Source of the DNA: Microcoleus sp. FACHB-68
Lineage (GTDB): Bacteria; Cyanobacteriota; Cyanobacteriia; Cyanobacteriales; Oscillatoriaceae
DNA: 64,000 bases
Assembly: GCF_014695715.1 (NCBI RefSeq)
Contig: NZ_JACJOT010000016.1
Span: forward strand, 164,872-228,871
Direction: 5' to 3'
Shown here: piece after piece, positions 8,189 to 17,178 of the stretch
Position numbering within the stretch: the first letter of the stretch is position 1
Layout of the letters: every line of letters starts with the position of its first letter
Notes under the pieces: model-generated
The model's input: the letters and a program-made list of their open reading frames with translations, nothing else
Told to the model about the DNA's origin: nothing
The model's database searches: none
Made by a program: the position numbers and the translations under genes

Positions 8189-9289
8189 TCACTCCAGTCC
8201 TAACTGTTGCTTTAAGGCCGCCGGTGTATTCTTTGCTGTCTCCAACCATTGCACATCATCCCACTTCGTATCCTCATTCCAGGAAATGTTTTCGAGGTTT
8301 GCGGCAATGAGTTGTGCGCTTCTGAGGTTTGCGCCACTGAGGTTTGCGCCACTGAGGTTTGCGTTGTGATAGAGTTTTGCGCGAATGAGTTGTGCGCGAT
8401 TGAGGTTTGCGCGACTGAAGTTTGCACCACTGAGGTTGGCGTAAATGAGGTTTACGCCAATGAGGTTTGCCTCACTAAGGTTTGCGCCACTGAGGTCTGC
8501 GAAGTAGAGATTTGCGCGACTGAGGTTTACGCGACTGAGGTTTGGGCAACTAAAGTTTGCGCGACTAAAGTTTGCGCGACTAAAGTTTGCGCCCATGAGG
8601 TCTGCGCTATAGAGGTCTGCGCCAATGAGATTTGCCTCACTGAGGTTTGCGCGAATGAGATTTGCGTCTCTGAGGTTTGCCTCACTGAGGTCTGTGCTAT
8701 GGAGGTCTGCGCCAATGAGATTTGCCTTAGAGAGGAATTTACCAACTATTGTGTTGAATACTCCCACGCTAAAACAATTGCTGTAGCTGATGATGCGAAG
8801 CAATCGCTGATTATCAAAACCTTCAGTGTCTTTTTTACCGCAGGGATAGAAGGCGATTTCATCTTTTAGGCGAGCTTTTGATAAGGCGTAGCGATTTAAC
8901 TCTAAGAGCAAAATCATGACATTTAAGCCGGCATAAATGTCTACCTGCCGCTGTCCTAACTGTTGCGGTTGCACTTGCTCTTTGAGTAACCGCATTTTTT
9001 TCTGCGGTAAATTTTCTGCCGGCGCGTCAATAAATTCCCCATCACACCAGCGCAGATAAAAATTATTTAGACGATTGAATAGCTGCACGGGTCGAGATTC
9101 GTCACTCGCATCTAGCCACACTCTCATATCTTTCACAATTTCTGGCGTTAATCCTTCAACACCCAGCAAATCGTAAATTTCCCAATGTAGCTGCTCATCG
9201 GTTAGATTAAATTCTTTCCCTTCATTTTCTGCTTGTGTCCACTTCTCTAGGCTTTTTCTCAATTCTTTAGGCTGTAAGTTGGATGCCAT
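8189..9289 (-). CDS. Pentapeptide-repeat protein
   Basis: A 366-residue protein. The N-terminal about 180 residues form a soluble alpha-helical region (LRKSLEKWTQAENEGKEFNLTDEQLHWEIYDLLGVEG...). The C-terminal half is a long run of A(N/D)LxX pentapeptides (SEANLIGADLYSADLMGANFSRAN...), expected to fold as a right-handed quadrilateral beta-helix. One register shift interrupts it near AKLYHNANL. I chose the ATG at 9289 because a purine-rich GAGAGAAG precedes it and the 49 codons upstream look non-coding. Within the repeat DNA, three 15-mers at 8549-8593 are practically identical, a sign of recent slippage. Pentapeptide proteins in cyanobacteria are many and mostly without known function. A long antisense frame over the repeats is a composition artefact. 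Confidence 0.88.
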   Translation of the reverse strand: MASNLQPKELRKSLEKWTQAENEGKEFNLTDEQLHWEIYDLLGVEGLTPEIVKDMRVWLDASDESRPVQLFNRLNNFYLRWCDGEFIDAPAENLPQKKMRLLKEQVQPQQLGQRQVDIYAGLNVMILLLELNRYALSKARLKDEIAFYPCGKKDTEGFDNQRLLRIISYSNCFSVGVFNTIVGKFLSKANLIGADLHSTDLSEANLRDANLIRANLSEANLIGADLYSADLMGANFSRANFSRANFSCPNLSRVNLSRANLYFADLSGANLSEANLIGVNLIYANLSGANFSRANLNRAQLIRAKLYHNANLSGANLSGANLRSAQLIAANLENISWNEDTKWDDVQWLETAKNTPAALKQQLGLE

Positions 9290-9435
9290 AGCTTCTCTCT
9301 TGGTGGTGATGTTTAAAATATAATTTGAATTAACCAGAATAAGCCCAGAATGTGCTGTGACCTGTGTTAATAAACCCACACCTCTTAAAATGTAAATATT
9401 GGTAAAATAGAAAGAGTTTTGTAACAAGTGACACA

Positions 9436-10647
9436 ATGATTGCTTCCTCTATTACCCCAACTTCCGTTAATCTCTCCCAACTGCGACCGGCTATTTATGA
9501 ACTGCAACCACAATTAGTCGAGTGGCGTCGCCGGCTGCATCAACAGCCTGAACTTGCTTTCAAAGAAAAGCTAACAGCGGAGTTTGTCTCGCAAAAATTG
9601 CGGGAATGGGGAATAGATCATGAAACCGGCATCGCAAACACCGGCATTGTCGCCACGATAGATAGTGGCAAACCGGGTCAAGTGCTGGCTATTCGGGCGG
9701 ATATGGATGCACTGCCGATTCAAGAGGAAAATGAAGTTCCCTATAAATCGCAGCATGATGGCAGGATGCACGCCTGCGGTCACGATGGTCACACGGCAAT
9801 TGCCCTCGGCACAGCCTACTATCTCTCCCAACACCGGCAAGATTTCGCCGGCGCAGTTAAGATTATCTTCCAGCCGGCAGAAGAAGGGCCGGGGGGCGCA
9901 AAGCCGATGATTGAAGCCGGTGTGCTAAAAAATCCGGATGCAGACGCCATCATTGGCTTGCACTTGTGGAACAACCTCCCCCTCGGTACAGTAGGCGTTC
10001 GTACCGGCGCGTTGATGGCGGCAACCGAATGTTTTTACTGCACGATTCAGGGCAAAGGCGGACACGGGGCGATGCCGCATCAAACGGTAGATTCGATTTT
10101 AGTCGCTTCCCAAGTTGTAAATGCCTTGCAAACGATTGTGGCGCGGAATGTAAATCCGTTAGAATCCGCAGTGGTTACGGTTGGAAAATTTCAGGCCGGC
10201 ACTGCACTCAACGTGATTGCTGATAGCGCCCAATTAAGCGGAACCGTGCGCTATTTTAACCCAGCGTTGGGCGAATACCTTCCCCAGCGACTTGAGCAAA
10301 TCATTGCCGGTGTTTGTAATAGTCACGGCGCGACTTATGAACTCAAATATGTGCGGCTGTATCCGCCGGTGATTAATGATGCTGCGATTGCAGAATTGGT
10401 GCGTTTTGTAGCAGCTTCGGTAGTAGAAACGCCTGCCGGCATCGTTCCAGAATGTCAAACAATGGGCGGTGAAGATATGTCTTTCTTCCTGCAAGAATTA
10501 CCCGGTTGCTATTTCTTTCTTGGTTCTGCAAATTTGTCGAAAAACTTAGCTTACCCTCACCACCATCCCCGTTTTGATTTTGATGAAGCTGCCCTAGGAA
10601 TGGGGGTAGAAATCTTTGTGCGATGTGTTGAAAAATTCTGTATTTAG
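9436..10647 (+). CDS. M20-family amidohydrolase (N-acyl amino acid / IAA-amino acid hydrolase type)
   Basis: A 403-residue zinc-dependent amidohydrolase. Metal-binding and catalytic motifs of the M20D group are intact: RADMDALP (about 87-94), HACGHDGHT (about 112-120) and PAEEGPGGAKPMIEAG (about 147-162), plus GEDMSFFLQELPG near the C-terminus and the lid-domain motif GKGGHGAMPHQTVD. Known relatives (hippurate hydrolase, AmaA, IAA-amino acid hydrolases) cleave N-acyl amino acids. It is divergent from the pentapeptide gene, with a 146-base shared promoter region. The exact substrate cannot be read from sequence. Confidence 0.93.
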   Translation: MIASSITPTSVNLSQLRPAIYELQPQLVEWRRRLHQQPELAFKEKLTAEFVSQKLREWGIDHETGIANTGIVATIDSGKPGQVLAIRADMDALPIQEENEVPYKSQHDGRMHACGHDGHTAIALGTAYYLSQHRQDFAGAVKIIFQPAEEGPGGAKPMIEAGVLKNPDADAIIGLHLWNNLPLGTVGVRTGALMAATECFYCTIQGKGGHGAMPHQTVDSILVASQVVNALQTIVARNVNPLESAVVTVGKFQAGTALNVIADSAQLSGTVRYFNPALGEYLPQRLEQIIAGVCNSHGATYELKYVRLYPPVINDAAIAELVRFVAASVVETPAGIVPECQTMGGEDMSFFLQELPGCYFFLGSANLSKNLAYPHHHPRFDFDEAALGMGVEIFVRCVEKFCI

Positions 10648-10817
10648 ACGTGAATAAACAGCAAAATCAGAGATGTCGGGGCGAGTTTGGTCTGAAATTC
10701 ACGGGTGCCGGTTTTAAATTTCACGCTTTACTCGTCCCACTTTATTTTTGCTAGATGTCTAATACTTTGCTTCTACAGCTTTACTGCGTCACAGATAGAT
10801 AACTTTACGGAGTTGCC

Positions 10818-11600
10818 TTGAAAAAAACACCAATTCTTACTTTAATTAGCTGGATCGCTATCTTCTGTCTGTGGTTAGCCGGTTGTACTGAACAAGCTAA
10901 ACCTGTAGCACTCACGATTTCTGCCAACCCAAGTTTAAAAGAAACCATCCTCGAAGTTAGCGAACTTTACACCCAAAAAAAACCAAATGTTACAATTACT
11001 TATAACACTGGCGGTGCCACTTTCCTGCAAGAACAAATTCAACAAGGCGCACCCGTCGATCTTTTTGTTACAAACAATCCAAAAGTAATCAAGACTTTAA
11101 AATCCCAAGGGTTGGTACTTGATAATTACCCTCAACCTTTTATAAAAAATCAAGTTGTCTTGATTACGCCGAAAGATTCCACCGGCATCTCAAAATTCCA
11201 AGACTTAGTCAGTAATCGAGTCAAAAAGGTGGCGATGGGAGAACCAGAAAACACACAAACTGGAATATATGGCAAAGAAGTTTTAACCTTCTTTAAAATA
11301 TTCGATCAGGTAAAAAAGAAAGCGGTTTTTGGCGAATATTCGCTTCAGCTTGTTAAAGATGTTGCAGCGGGAAACGCCGATGCCGGTATTGTCTATCGTT
11401 CAGATACACGAACATCAGATAAAATTAAAATTGTGGCAGTCGCACCTGAAGATTCTCATTCTTCCTTTGTCTATCAGATAATGGTAATCAAAAGTAGTAA
11501 GAACATCCCTTATGCTCAAGATTTTATCCAATTCTTATCAGGCAAAAAGGCTTTTAATAAGCTTCAAGAAGCTGGTTATTTAAGAGTTGAAGAAGATTAA
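10818..11600 (+). CDS. modA: Molybdate ABC transporter substrate-binding protein
   Basis: A 260-residue periplasmic binding lipoprotein. The signal peptide ends in the lipobox LAGC with the lipidated Cys at residue 23. The mature part has the ModA pattern: LTISANPSLKETILEVSELYTQKKPNVTITYNTGGATFLQEQIQQGAPVDLFVTNN, and later GNADAGIVYRSDTR. The start is a TTG (10818) with ACGGAG placed six bases upstream; MKKTPILTL gives a normal signal peptide n-region. No modB or modC permease or ATPase gene lies beside it, so it must work with components encoded elsewhere. It converges with the response-regulator gene after 29 bases. Confidence 0.88.
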   Translation: MKKTPILTLISWIAIFCLWLAGCTEQAKPVALTISANPSLKETILEVSELYTQKKPNVTITYNTGGATFLQEQIQQGAPVDLFVTNNPKVIKTLKSQGLVLDNYPQPFIKNQVVLITPKDSTGISKFQDLVSNRVKKVAMGEPENTQTGIYGKEVLTFFKIFDQVKKKAVFGEYSLQLVKDVAAGNADAGIVYRSDTRTSDKIKIVAVAPEDSHSSFVYQIMVIKSSKNIPYAQDFIQFLSGKKAFNKLQEAGYLRVEED

Positions 11601-11629
11601 AATTTGTAATGAATAAATAATTTAAAGAT

Positions 11630-12007
11630 TTATAATTCTAAAATTGTTTTAGATTTTTCAAGGACTTCATCGGGATCGAATGGTTTTGTCATGTATAGAT
11701 CAGATCCAACTTCTTTGCCCTTTTGTTTGTCAAATTCTTGACCTTTTGCAGTTAGCATAATAATATAAATATTCAGCATTCCCAGTTTGTTTTTAACTGC
11801 GTCGCACACTTCAAAACCGTTCATTTTAGGCATCATCACATCGAGAAAAACAAGTTCAGGTTTTTCGCTTTGGATGGTTTCAAGGGCTTCTTCTCCATTG
11901 GTTGCTGTCAGCAATTCTACACCTTCATCTTCGAGTTCTTCTAAGGTTTGTTCTAGGAGAATTCGGATATGAGGCTCATCATCTACGATTAATATTTTTT
12001 TTGTCAT
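11630..12007 (-). CDS. Single-domain (CheY-like) response regulator
   Basis: A 125-residue receiver domain with no output domain. The acidic pocket (VDDEP, residues 8-12), phosphoacceptor Asp56 in VFLDVMMPKMNG and the conserved TKPF Lys108 are present. It lies 133 bases downstream of, and in the same direction as, the large hybrid histidine kinase, so it is the likely partner or a relay intermediate. The spacer between them carries a dispersed repeat (12081-12111). Confidence 0.93.
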   Translation of the reverse strand: MTKKILIVDDEPHIRILLEQTLEELEDEGVELLTATNGEEALETIQSEKPELVFLDVMMPKMNGFEVCDAVKNKLGMLNIYIIMLTAKGQEFDKQKGKEVGSDLYMTKPFDPDEVLEKSKTILEL

Positions 12008-12080
12008 ATATTTTGTTCTTGAGGAAGTGCGAGTTGATTTTAGCTAATTTGTTAAATCTGTTGTTGCAAGGGTTAAGATT

Positions 12081-12111
12081 TTTTAACCGCAGCGTAGATA
12101 AACGCAGATGA
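12081..12111 (+). repeat. Dispersed TTAACCGCAG...AAACGCAGATG repeat
   Basis: Copy of the short repeat seen at 29906-29941 and, inverted, at 8069-8092. This copy has five extra bases (CGTAG) after the first CAG block. It lies between the histidine kinase and response-regulator genes. Confidence 0.55.
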
Positions 12112-12140
12112 AATTGATAGTCAGATGCAGGGATGATGGG

Positions 12141-14840
12141 TTATGGATGATCTTGCGGTGGGTTATTCTGGATGTCTTTTTCTGCTTCTCCATTGGCTAG
12201 TAAAAGGAAGAAAACGTTTTCTAGTCCGTTTTTAAATCGCAAGGTTTTAACTAGGTCGTGTTGTTGTGAGAACAGGGAATCTACAATAATCATATCAGGT
12301 TTGGTGGATAATGCTTTTTCAATGCACTCAGGGCCATTAAAGGCTTCGACGACGCTGTATCCTTTGGTTTGCAACATATCCGCTAAAATTCTCACGGTTG
12401 AGGCATCTTCATCTACCACGAGAACTTTCTTTTTAGACATTCCTTGAGAAATTAGTAAGCTAATTTCTTTGAGCAAGTCTTCTGTATTCACCGGCTTTGT
12501 AAAATAGCGATCAATTCCGAGCCGATAGCCGCGATCTTTATCCTCAATAATTGATAAAATTACTATCGGAATTCCCATCGTTTGTGGATCGTTTTTCAGA
12601 ACAGCCGCCACCTCAAATCCGTTGATTTGAGGCATCATGACATCTAAAATAATTAGATCAGGTTTTTTTACCTTCACCTGGGAAATGGCATCCATTCCAT
12701 CTGTAGCTTCCCAAACTTCGTAACCTTCCGCTTCTAGTTCCTGTCTCAGTAGTTGGCGAATGTGGGATTCATCATCAACAACGAGAATAGTTTTATGATG
12801 TTCTGCCGGCAAAGGTTCTGTTTGGATAAGGCTATGTTTTAATTGCCTAACGAGGGTGTCGATATTAATTTTTTCTATCTCGGCATTCGTGCGAGAAGCG
12901 ATGGGTAAAGAAAATGAAAATTGACTTCCCACACCCAACTGACTTTCTACCCAAATTTTCCCGCCATGATGTTCGACGATCTGCTTGGAAATCGGCAACC
13001 CTAAACCCGTTCCTTTAGGTTTGTCAGTCAGGGTGTCTCCTACCTGCTTAAATCGCTCAAAAACTTTCTCTAAATCATTGGGTTCGATGCCGATGCCGGT
13101 ATCAATGATATTAATAATAATCTGATGATTATGCCGTCTAGCTCTGCAAGTTATCGAGCCGGCTTCGGTAAACTTTACAGCATTGGAAATTAAATTAATC
13201 ATTACCTGAATCAGCCGATCACGATCTCCTATTACTTCTGGCAGTTCATCTTCTACCTTTAAAACTTTTTCTAGGTTTTTCTGCTGAAATAGGGAAGATG
13301 TCGCCGAAAAAGCACGTTCGATAATTTCCGCTATGGAAACCGGCTGCATTTGCCACTCTATTTTGCCGGCTTCCATCTTCGCAATATCCAAAACATCATT
13401 GATGAGCGAAGTCAGACGCTCCCCTTCTAACACAATAATGTTGATATTTTCTCTGACCTGCCTAATGGTTTTTTGAGTTTTCCCATTCTCAGATTGAATT
13501 AAAGGAAATAAGCCTTCCTCCAGTTTTTTCTTAATAATTTTGGCAAATCCCAACACGGATGTTAAAGGCGTCCGCAGCTCGTGAGAAACTGTGGAAATAA
13601 AATCCGTTTTCATGCGGTCGATTTCTTTCTCAGTGGTGATATCACGGATCAGAATCACCGAACCGATAAAATGAGCGTCCGACTTTAAACTCTCGTTGGC
13701 TGCCGACTGGTTTTCCTTAGCAGGATCGGGGGAATCCTTATAGATACCCGTTGCCAAAGCTTGGCCCAACCGGCCTTCCGCCAGTTCCAACTCTGCCGTA
13801 AACACTTCTCTGGGGCGTCCCCTAGTTTGTTCGACCAGTTCTACCACCTCCGTTCTCGACAACTCCAAGCAGTGTTTACCCCTCAGATCAACCGCTGGCA
13901 AACCAAACATCGCCAGTAAGGCGGGATTAAACCGGCCTATTTTGCCGGCAGGATCGATCACGAGCAAACCATCGGCTAAGTTGTCAATAATCGCGCCTAA
14001 ATTCGCCAAGGTATCTGCTAATTCACTGCTTCGTGCTTCCATTCCCTTCAGCAGGCTGTCGATCTGTGCTGCCATTACATTGAGGGTGTTTGCCAGGATG
14101 CCAACCTCATCATGGGATGCCACCAGCGCCTGCACTTTCAAATCACCGGACCCCATGCGTCGGGCGGTATGAGTCAACCGGCTAAGGGCGCGAGAAATTT
14201 GAGACACCATGAAAAAGGCGATTCCGCTTGCCAGCAAACTCACGATCAGCCCCAGTAATAATAAAGACTGATCCCGAACAGCGCTGCCAGCTGACTGCCG
14301 GTTCAGAGAATGTGCCACAGTATCTAACTGGTTCGCTAAGAAAGTGCCCAGATTATTAATGGCTTGAAGATAGCCCTCTTCTGCATCTGGGGTAGCAGCC
14401 AGATATTCTTCTAAGTTAGGCCGGTAAATTTCCCATGTGTCTTCAACTTTGCCTAACTGAACTAGCACAGTTTCATCGGTGATGGCAGGGACGTTCAATT
14501 CAGTTGAACCCTGATGCAATGCACTGAGCAACGCCTCAAACTGCTCAATTTCGTCTTTCATTTCCCGACTCAGGGCAGCTCGATTCTGGGGGTTGGTTTG
14601 AGTGCTGCGAGTATTGGCTAAATAAGCCAGTTTAAACACGTTTCCCCGCTGTGAGGCGATCCGCGTGCTTAAAGAGCTGGCACTGACTGCCTGGTTGAGT
14701 GCCATTGCCCCAATCCCCACAGCCATCAAGTTAAGGGTTACAAGTGTGCCAAACAGCAGGCTCAATCGGTGGCGAATACTCAGTTGAAAGCGATGCAGGG
14801 GTTCGTCTGAGCTAGGGTTCATGCAAATAATTTGCCTCAA
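12141..14840 (-). CDS. Hybrid sensor histidine kinase with two receiver domains
   Basis: An 899-residue membrane sensor. Order: transmembrane helix (about 24-48), extracytoplasmic helical region (about 50-193), second helix (194-214), HAMP (about 214-266), PAS (about 278-395), HisKA with His420 in [15 protein letters not shown], HATPase with [21 protein letters not shown] and KGTGLGLPI, then REC1 (about 690-805, [14 protein letters not shown]) and REC2 (about 812-890, IIVDSLFS). REC2 lacks the usual MMP after its Asp and may be less active. The true start may be Met7. It probably passes phosphate to the CheY-like regulator downstream. The signal is unknown. Confidence 0.94.
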   Translation of the reverse strand: MRQIICMNPSSDEPLHRFQLSIRHRLSLLFGTLVTLNLMAVGIGAMALNQAVSASSLSTRIASQRGNVFKLAYLANTRSTQTNPQNRAALSREMKDEIEQFEALLSALHQGSTELNVPAITDETVLVQLGKVEDTWEIYRPNLEEYLAATPDAEEGYLQAINNLGTFLANQLDTVAHSLNRQSAGSAVRDQSLLLLGLIVSLLASGIAFFMVSQISRALSRLTHTARRMGSGDLKVQALVASHDEVGILANTLNVMAAQIDSLLKGMEARSSELADTLANLGAIIDNLADGLLVIDPAGKIGRFNPALLAMFGLPAVDLRGKHCLELSRTEVVELVEQTRGRPREVFTAELELAEGRLGQALATGIYKDSPDPAKENQSAANESLKSDAHFIGSVILIRDITTEKEIDRMKTDFISTVSHELRTPLTSVLGFAKIIKKKLEEGLFPLIQSENGKTQKTIRQVRENINIIVLEGERLTSLINDVLDIAKMEAGKIEWQMQPVSIAEIIERAFSATSSLFQQKNLEKVLKVEDELPEVIGDRDRLIQVMINLISNAVKFTEAGSITCRARRHNHQIIINIIDTGIGIEPNDLEKVFERFKQVGDTLTDKPKGTGLGLPISKQIVEHHGGKIWVESQLGVGSQFSFSLPIASRTNAEIEKINIDTLVRQLKHSLIQTEPLPAEHHKTILVVDDESHIRQLLRQELEAEGYEVWEATDGMDAISQVKVKKPDLIILDVMMPQINGFEVAAVLKNDPQTMGIPIVILSIIEDKDRGYRLGIDRYFTKPVNTEDLLKEISLLISQGMSKKKVLVVDEDASTVRILADMLQTKGYSVVEAFNGPECIEKALSTKPDMIIVDSLFSQQHDLVKTLRFKNGLENVFFLLLANGEAEKDIQNNPPQDHP

Positions 14841-15288
14841 TCCTTTCTTTGATAAGCTAGCGTATATCTTATTCGCTCCGGGGCAACTGGTTAAAAAGCT
14901 TAATTACTCCCCCCTGAGTTGATTTGGGCGCATACGCTTTTTCGCCTCTAAAGCGCCTCTGTGATTCACGGTAAACAAACAAAGTGAAGGACACCAACTT
15001 GCTAGACTAAAGTTGGGGCTTCCAACGTCAACAGTTGTGGAAAAAATAGCAATTATCTTTTTGCGATTAATCTAATTTTTATACAATTCCTCTGCCATTG
15101 TGCCACTTATTCAACCGCCACAAGCTTGATGCAAGTTAAACGCACCTAATCTTCTTCAAAGGGATGTATAAACAGTGCCAATTATCAAAACTGTCCTTGA
15201 AACAAAAAGTTTCCTGATTCTCAAATCCTATATTTGATTCAAATAAATTTGCGCTGGAAATTTAAGTTTCGCTGGAGGCGACAGGGCT
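14841..15288. other. Gene-free divergent spacer
   Basis: 448 bases between the histidine kinase start and the YiaA/B gene start. AT-rich, with no convincing ORF, structured RNA or repeat by eye. It should hold both promoters; GGAGGCGACAGGGCT just before 15289 supplies a ribosome binding site. Confidence 0.5.
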
Positions 15289-15576
15289 ATGCAACCATTA
15301 AATACGGGTTCTCATCAAGCACATAGTGCCGCTTGGGTAATTCAGGCGTGGGCATCATTTGTTATATCCGTTGGAGCGACAGGTGCCGGCATTCTCTACT
15401 TACCTGTTGATGGCTGGGTAAAAAGCTACATGGGCATGGGTTTAGTGTTTACCGTTGGTTCTACCCTCAGCTTAGCGAAAACAGTGCGAGACGAGCATGA
15501 AACGAAACGACTTGCCGCTCGAATCGATGAAGCCAGAGTTGAGAAATTACTTGTAGAACATCATCCTTTAAAATAA
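15289..15576 (+). CDS. YiaA/YiaB-type two-helix inner membrane protein
   Basis: A 95-residue protein with two transmembrane helices (about 15-38 and 45-65: AAWVIQAWASFVISVGATGAGILYLP and VKSYMGMGLVFTVGSTLSLAKTVRD), followed by a charged cytoplasmic tail. The YiaA/B domain is recognised by this pair and the KTVRDEHE boundary. A strong GGAGG ribosome binding site precedes the ATG. The function of this family is not established. It ends at a shared bidirectional terminator. Confidence 0.85.
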   Translation: MQPLNTGSHQAHSAAWVIQAWASFVISVGATGAGILYLPVDGWVKSYMGMGLVFTVGSTLSLAKTVRDEHETKRLAARIDEARVEKLLVEHHPLK

Positions 15577-15633
15577 CACCTCTACTTGCTTAGCCCGGAA
15601 GGGTTTACTCGTAAAAGGTCTATATAAATATTG

Positions 15634-15655
15634 AAAGCCCGCACAAGCGGGCTTT
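15634..15655. terminator. Bidirectional terminator between convergent genes
   Basis: Perfect 9-bp stem AAAGCCCGC/GCGGGCTTT with an ACAA loop, between the YiaA/B gene and the ferredoxin gene, which converge here. The A/T ends of the stem can act as U-tracts in either direction. Confidence 0.85.
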
Positions 15656-15674
15656 GTGTGTATAATTGCGGCTT

Positions 15675-16133
15675 CTATTCCCGAGATTTGCGCCGTTTAT
15701 CCAGCTTTTGCCGGCGTCGGTTAGCCGCAATAACAGCATGGTCAATGGGAAATCCCACAACGGGGATAACTTGATATTTCCGCTCTTCTTCAAGTTTTTT
15801 GATTTCCGTATAATCAGTCCAATGAATGCAATCAACCGGACAGGTGTCGATGGCTTCTTGAATTAACTCTTCGGAATCACCATCTTGGCGAACCACGCGA
15901 GAGCGTCCATAGTCGGGTTCAATGTAGAAAGTGTTACGGGCGACGTGAGCGCAATGCTTACAGCCGATGCAAGTAATTTCATCGACATAGACGCCCTTTT
16001 GCCGCAAGATACCGCCAAGTTCCGGTTCTAAACCGGAACGTTCCGGGCCATTGCGTAAAGCACCTCCTAACTCCGGTTCCAGCCCCGACCTTTCAGGTTC
16101 TTGGGTGTGTGCCGGTGGAGAAAAGTCTGACAT
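15675..16133 (-). CDS. 4Fe-4S ferredoxin of the Ycf35-linked type
   Basis: A 152-residue ferredoxin. The N-terminus carries two copies of the 12-residue motif PERSGLEPELGG (residues 13-24 and 30-41). The cluster-binding region is VDEITCIGCKHCAHVARNTFYIE...AIDTCPVDCIHW, with Cys55, Cys58, Cys61 and Cys98 as ligands for a single 4Fe-4S cluster, unlike plant-type 2Fe-2S ferredoxins. The tail is Lys/Arg-rich. Its start codon overlaps the stop of the Ycf35 gene by one base, so the two are translationally coupled. A PERSGLEPELGG-type N-terminus is, from memory, a conserved feature of this cyanobacterial family. Redox partners are unknown. Confidence 0.9.
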   Translation of the reverse strand: MSDFSPPAHTQEPERSGLEPELGGALRNGPERSGLEPELGGILRQKGVYVDEITCIGCKHCAHVARNTFYIEPDYGRSRVVRQDGDSEELIQEAIDTCPVDCIHWTDYTEIKKLEEERKYQVIPVVGFPIDHAVIAANRRRQKLDKRRKSRE

Positions 16134-16519
16134 CAGGCACTCCAGCGTTGCAGCACTAGGCGGATAGAACCATCTTCATTTTTTTGCTGTTCAGACACTT
16201 GGAAGCCTTGCTTTGCGGTTTCATTTACTACGGTATGGTACGCGTAACGCTGTGACACCTTATTGATGAAGCCATCAACAGACCAAGCTTGCTGCCAAAA
16301 CTGTAGATCAGCAACCAGTTCATATTCTTGGCCATTCCAGCTGAAGCCCACATCGTAACCATTGTTTTGTTCGATGGCAATTTCAGCGTTGTAGGTTTGT
16401 CCCTTATAGCCTCGCACTTCTTTAGGGCCGGCTTTCCAGTCAATTCCTAAATCGGTTAAAGCGGCTTCCAAGGAGGTCAGATTGCGGATTTGGGTTTTAA
16501 TTTGGCTAAAGTGTGACAT
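16133..16519 (-). CDS. ycf35: Ycf35 / DUF1257 protein
   Basis: A 128-residue soluble protein matching the Ycf35/DUF1257 family, which is conserved in cyanobacteria and encoded in red-lineage plastid genomes (MSHFSQIKTQIRNLTSLEAALTDLG...YELVADLQFW...FINKVSQRYAYHTV...LVLQRW). No catalytic residues are known. It is the middle gene of DUF2997-Ycf35-ferredoxin, all in one direction with short or overlapping junctions. A redox or assembly role together with the ferredoxin is an inference from this conserved order. Confidence 0.92.
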   Translation of the reverse strand: MSHFSQIKTQIRNLTSLEAALTDLGIDWKAGPKEVRGYKGQTYNAEIAIEQNNGYDVGFSWNGQEYELVADLQFWQQAWSVDGFINKVSQRYAYHTVVNETAKQGFQVSEQQKNEDGSIRLVLQRWSA

Positions 16520-16570
16520 TGTTTTTTCCTAAGTAAATAAGTAAATCAACCTGAGCTAAACGGAAAAATT

Positions 16571-16780
16571 TCACCACTCGCTAAAAGTCGTCTGGGCCGT
16601 TGCCGTCGCCGACTGGTGAACTGTTTGGGCAAAAAATTCAGAGGTTTGCTCTGTAGAGAGCACTTGTCCGAGTTGGGCTTCAATTGCGGCAGTGACCTCC
16701 GCGCAAGATGCGCCCACAATGCCGGTTACTTTTTCCTGCACTCGGCCATCCGGATAAATCACAAACTCTAGCGTTTCCAT
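16571..16780 (-). CDS. DUF2997 protein
   Basis: A 69-residue protein beginning METLEFVIYPDGRVQEKVTGIVGASCAEVTAAIEAQLGQV, the DUF2997 signature, with one conserved Cys in GASC. The ATG at 16780 matches the family start; a GTG 14 codons upstream would add MISSTQELRGSPKR, which is not typical. It is the first gene of the cluster with Ycf35, 51 bases before that gene. Function unknown. Confidence 0.82.
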   Translation of the reverse strand: METLEFVIYPDGRVQEKVTGIVGASCAEVTAAIEAQLGQVLSTEQTSEFFAQTVHQSATATAQTTFSEW

Positions 16781-17178
16781 GCGTTTGGGTGACCCTCTAA
16801 GTTCCTGAGTAGACGAAATCACCCGGCCACGGACGGAGGTGGAAACCCTCTGAGTCCTCTGACATCTCTCCTACCAGGGGAGAAGGAGGGGGTGCCGTCT
16901 GAAGATGCTTTTGATAACTTGGCTGGTTGGTCGTTAAGTTTGTTTTGACGAATCGTTTAACAACAAGTCAAAACTTAACAAAAATCTTTATTTGATTGTG
17001 AGTATACGTCAGTCTTTGGTAAGTTTCGCTTAATTTTACCTCAGCCGTCAAGAGCCTGCGAGGATTGGGATCACCAAACTCTCCCTAGGGATAGAGCTTT
17101 AAGCGATGAGTTGTCATGGCGGATCTAACGCAAGGATGACAGCAGGGGATAATAGAATTTGTCTAAATTTGAGCCAAG
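16781..17178. other. Divergent promoter region
   Basis: 398 bases between DUF2997 and the saccharopine dehydrogenase-like gene. It contains a small imperfect hairpin around 16866-16884 (CTCTCC/GGGGAGA) and AT-rich DNA. No gene is evident. Confidence 0.5.

Noticed and set aside
8249..8869. 206-codon plus-strand frame of VCATE-type repeats
   Set aside because: It is the exact antisense of the pentapeptide repeat region; the repeated residues are a by-product of the 15-base periodic DNA on the other strand.
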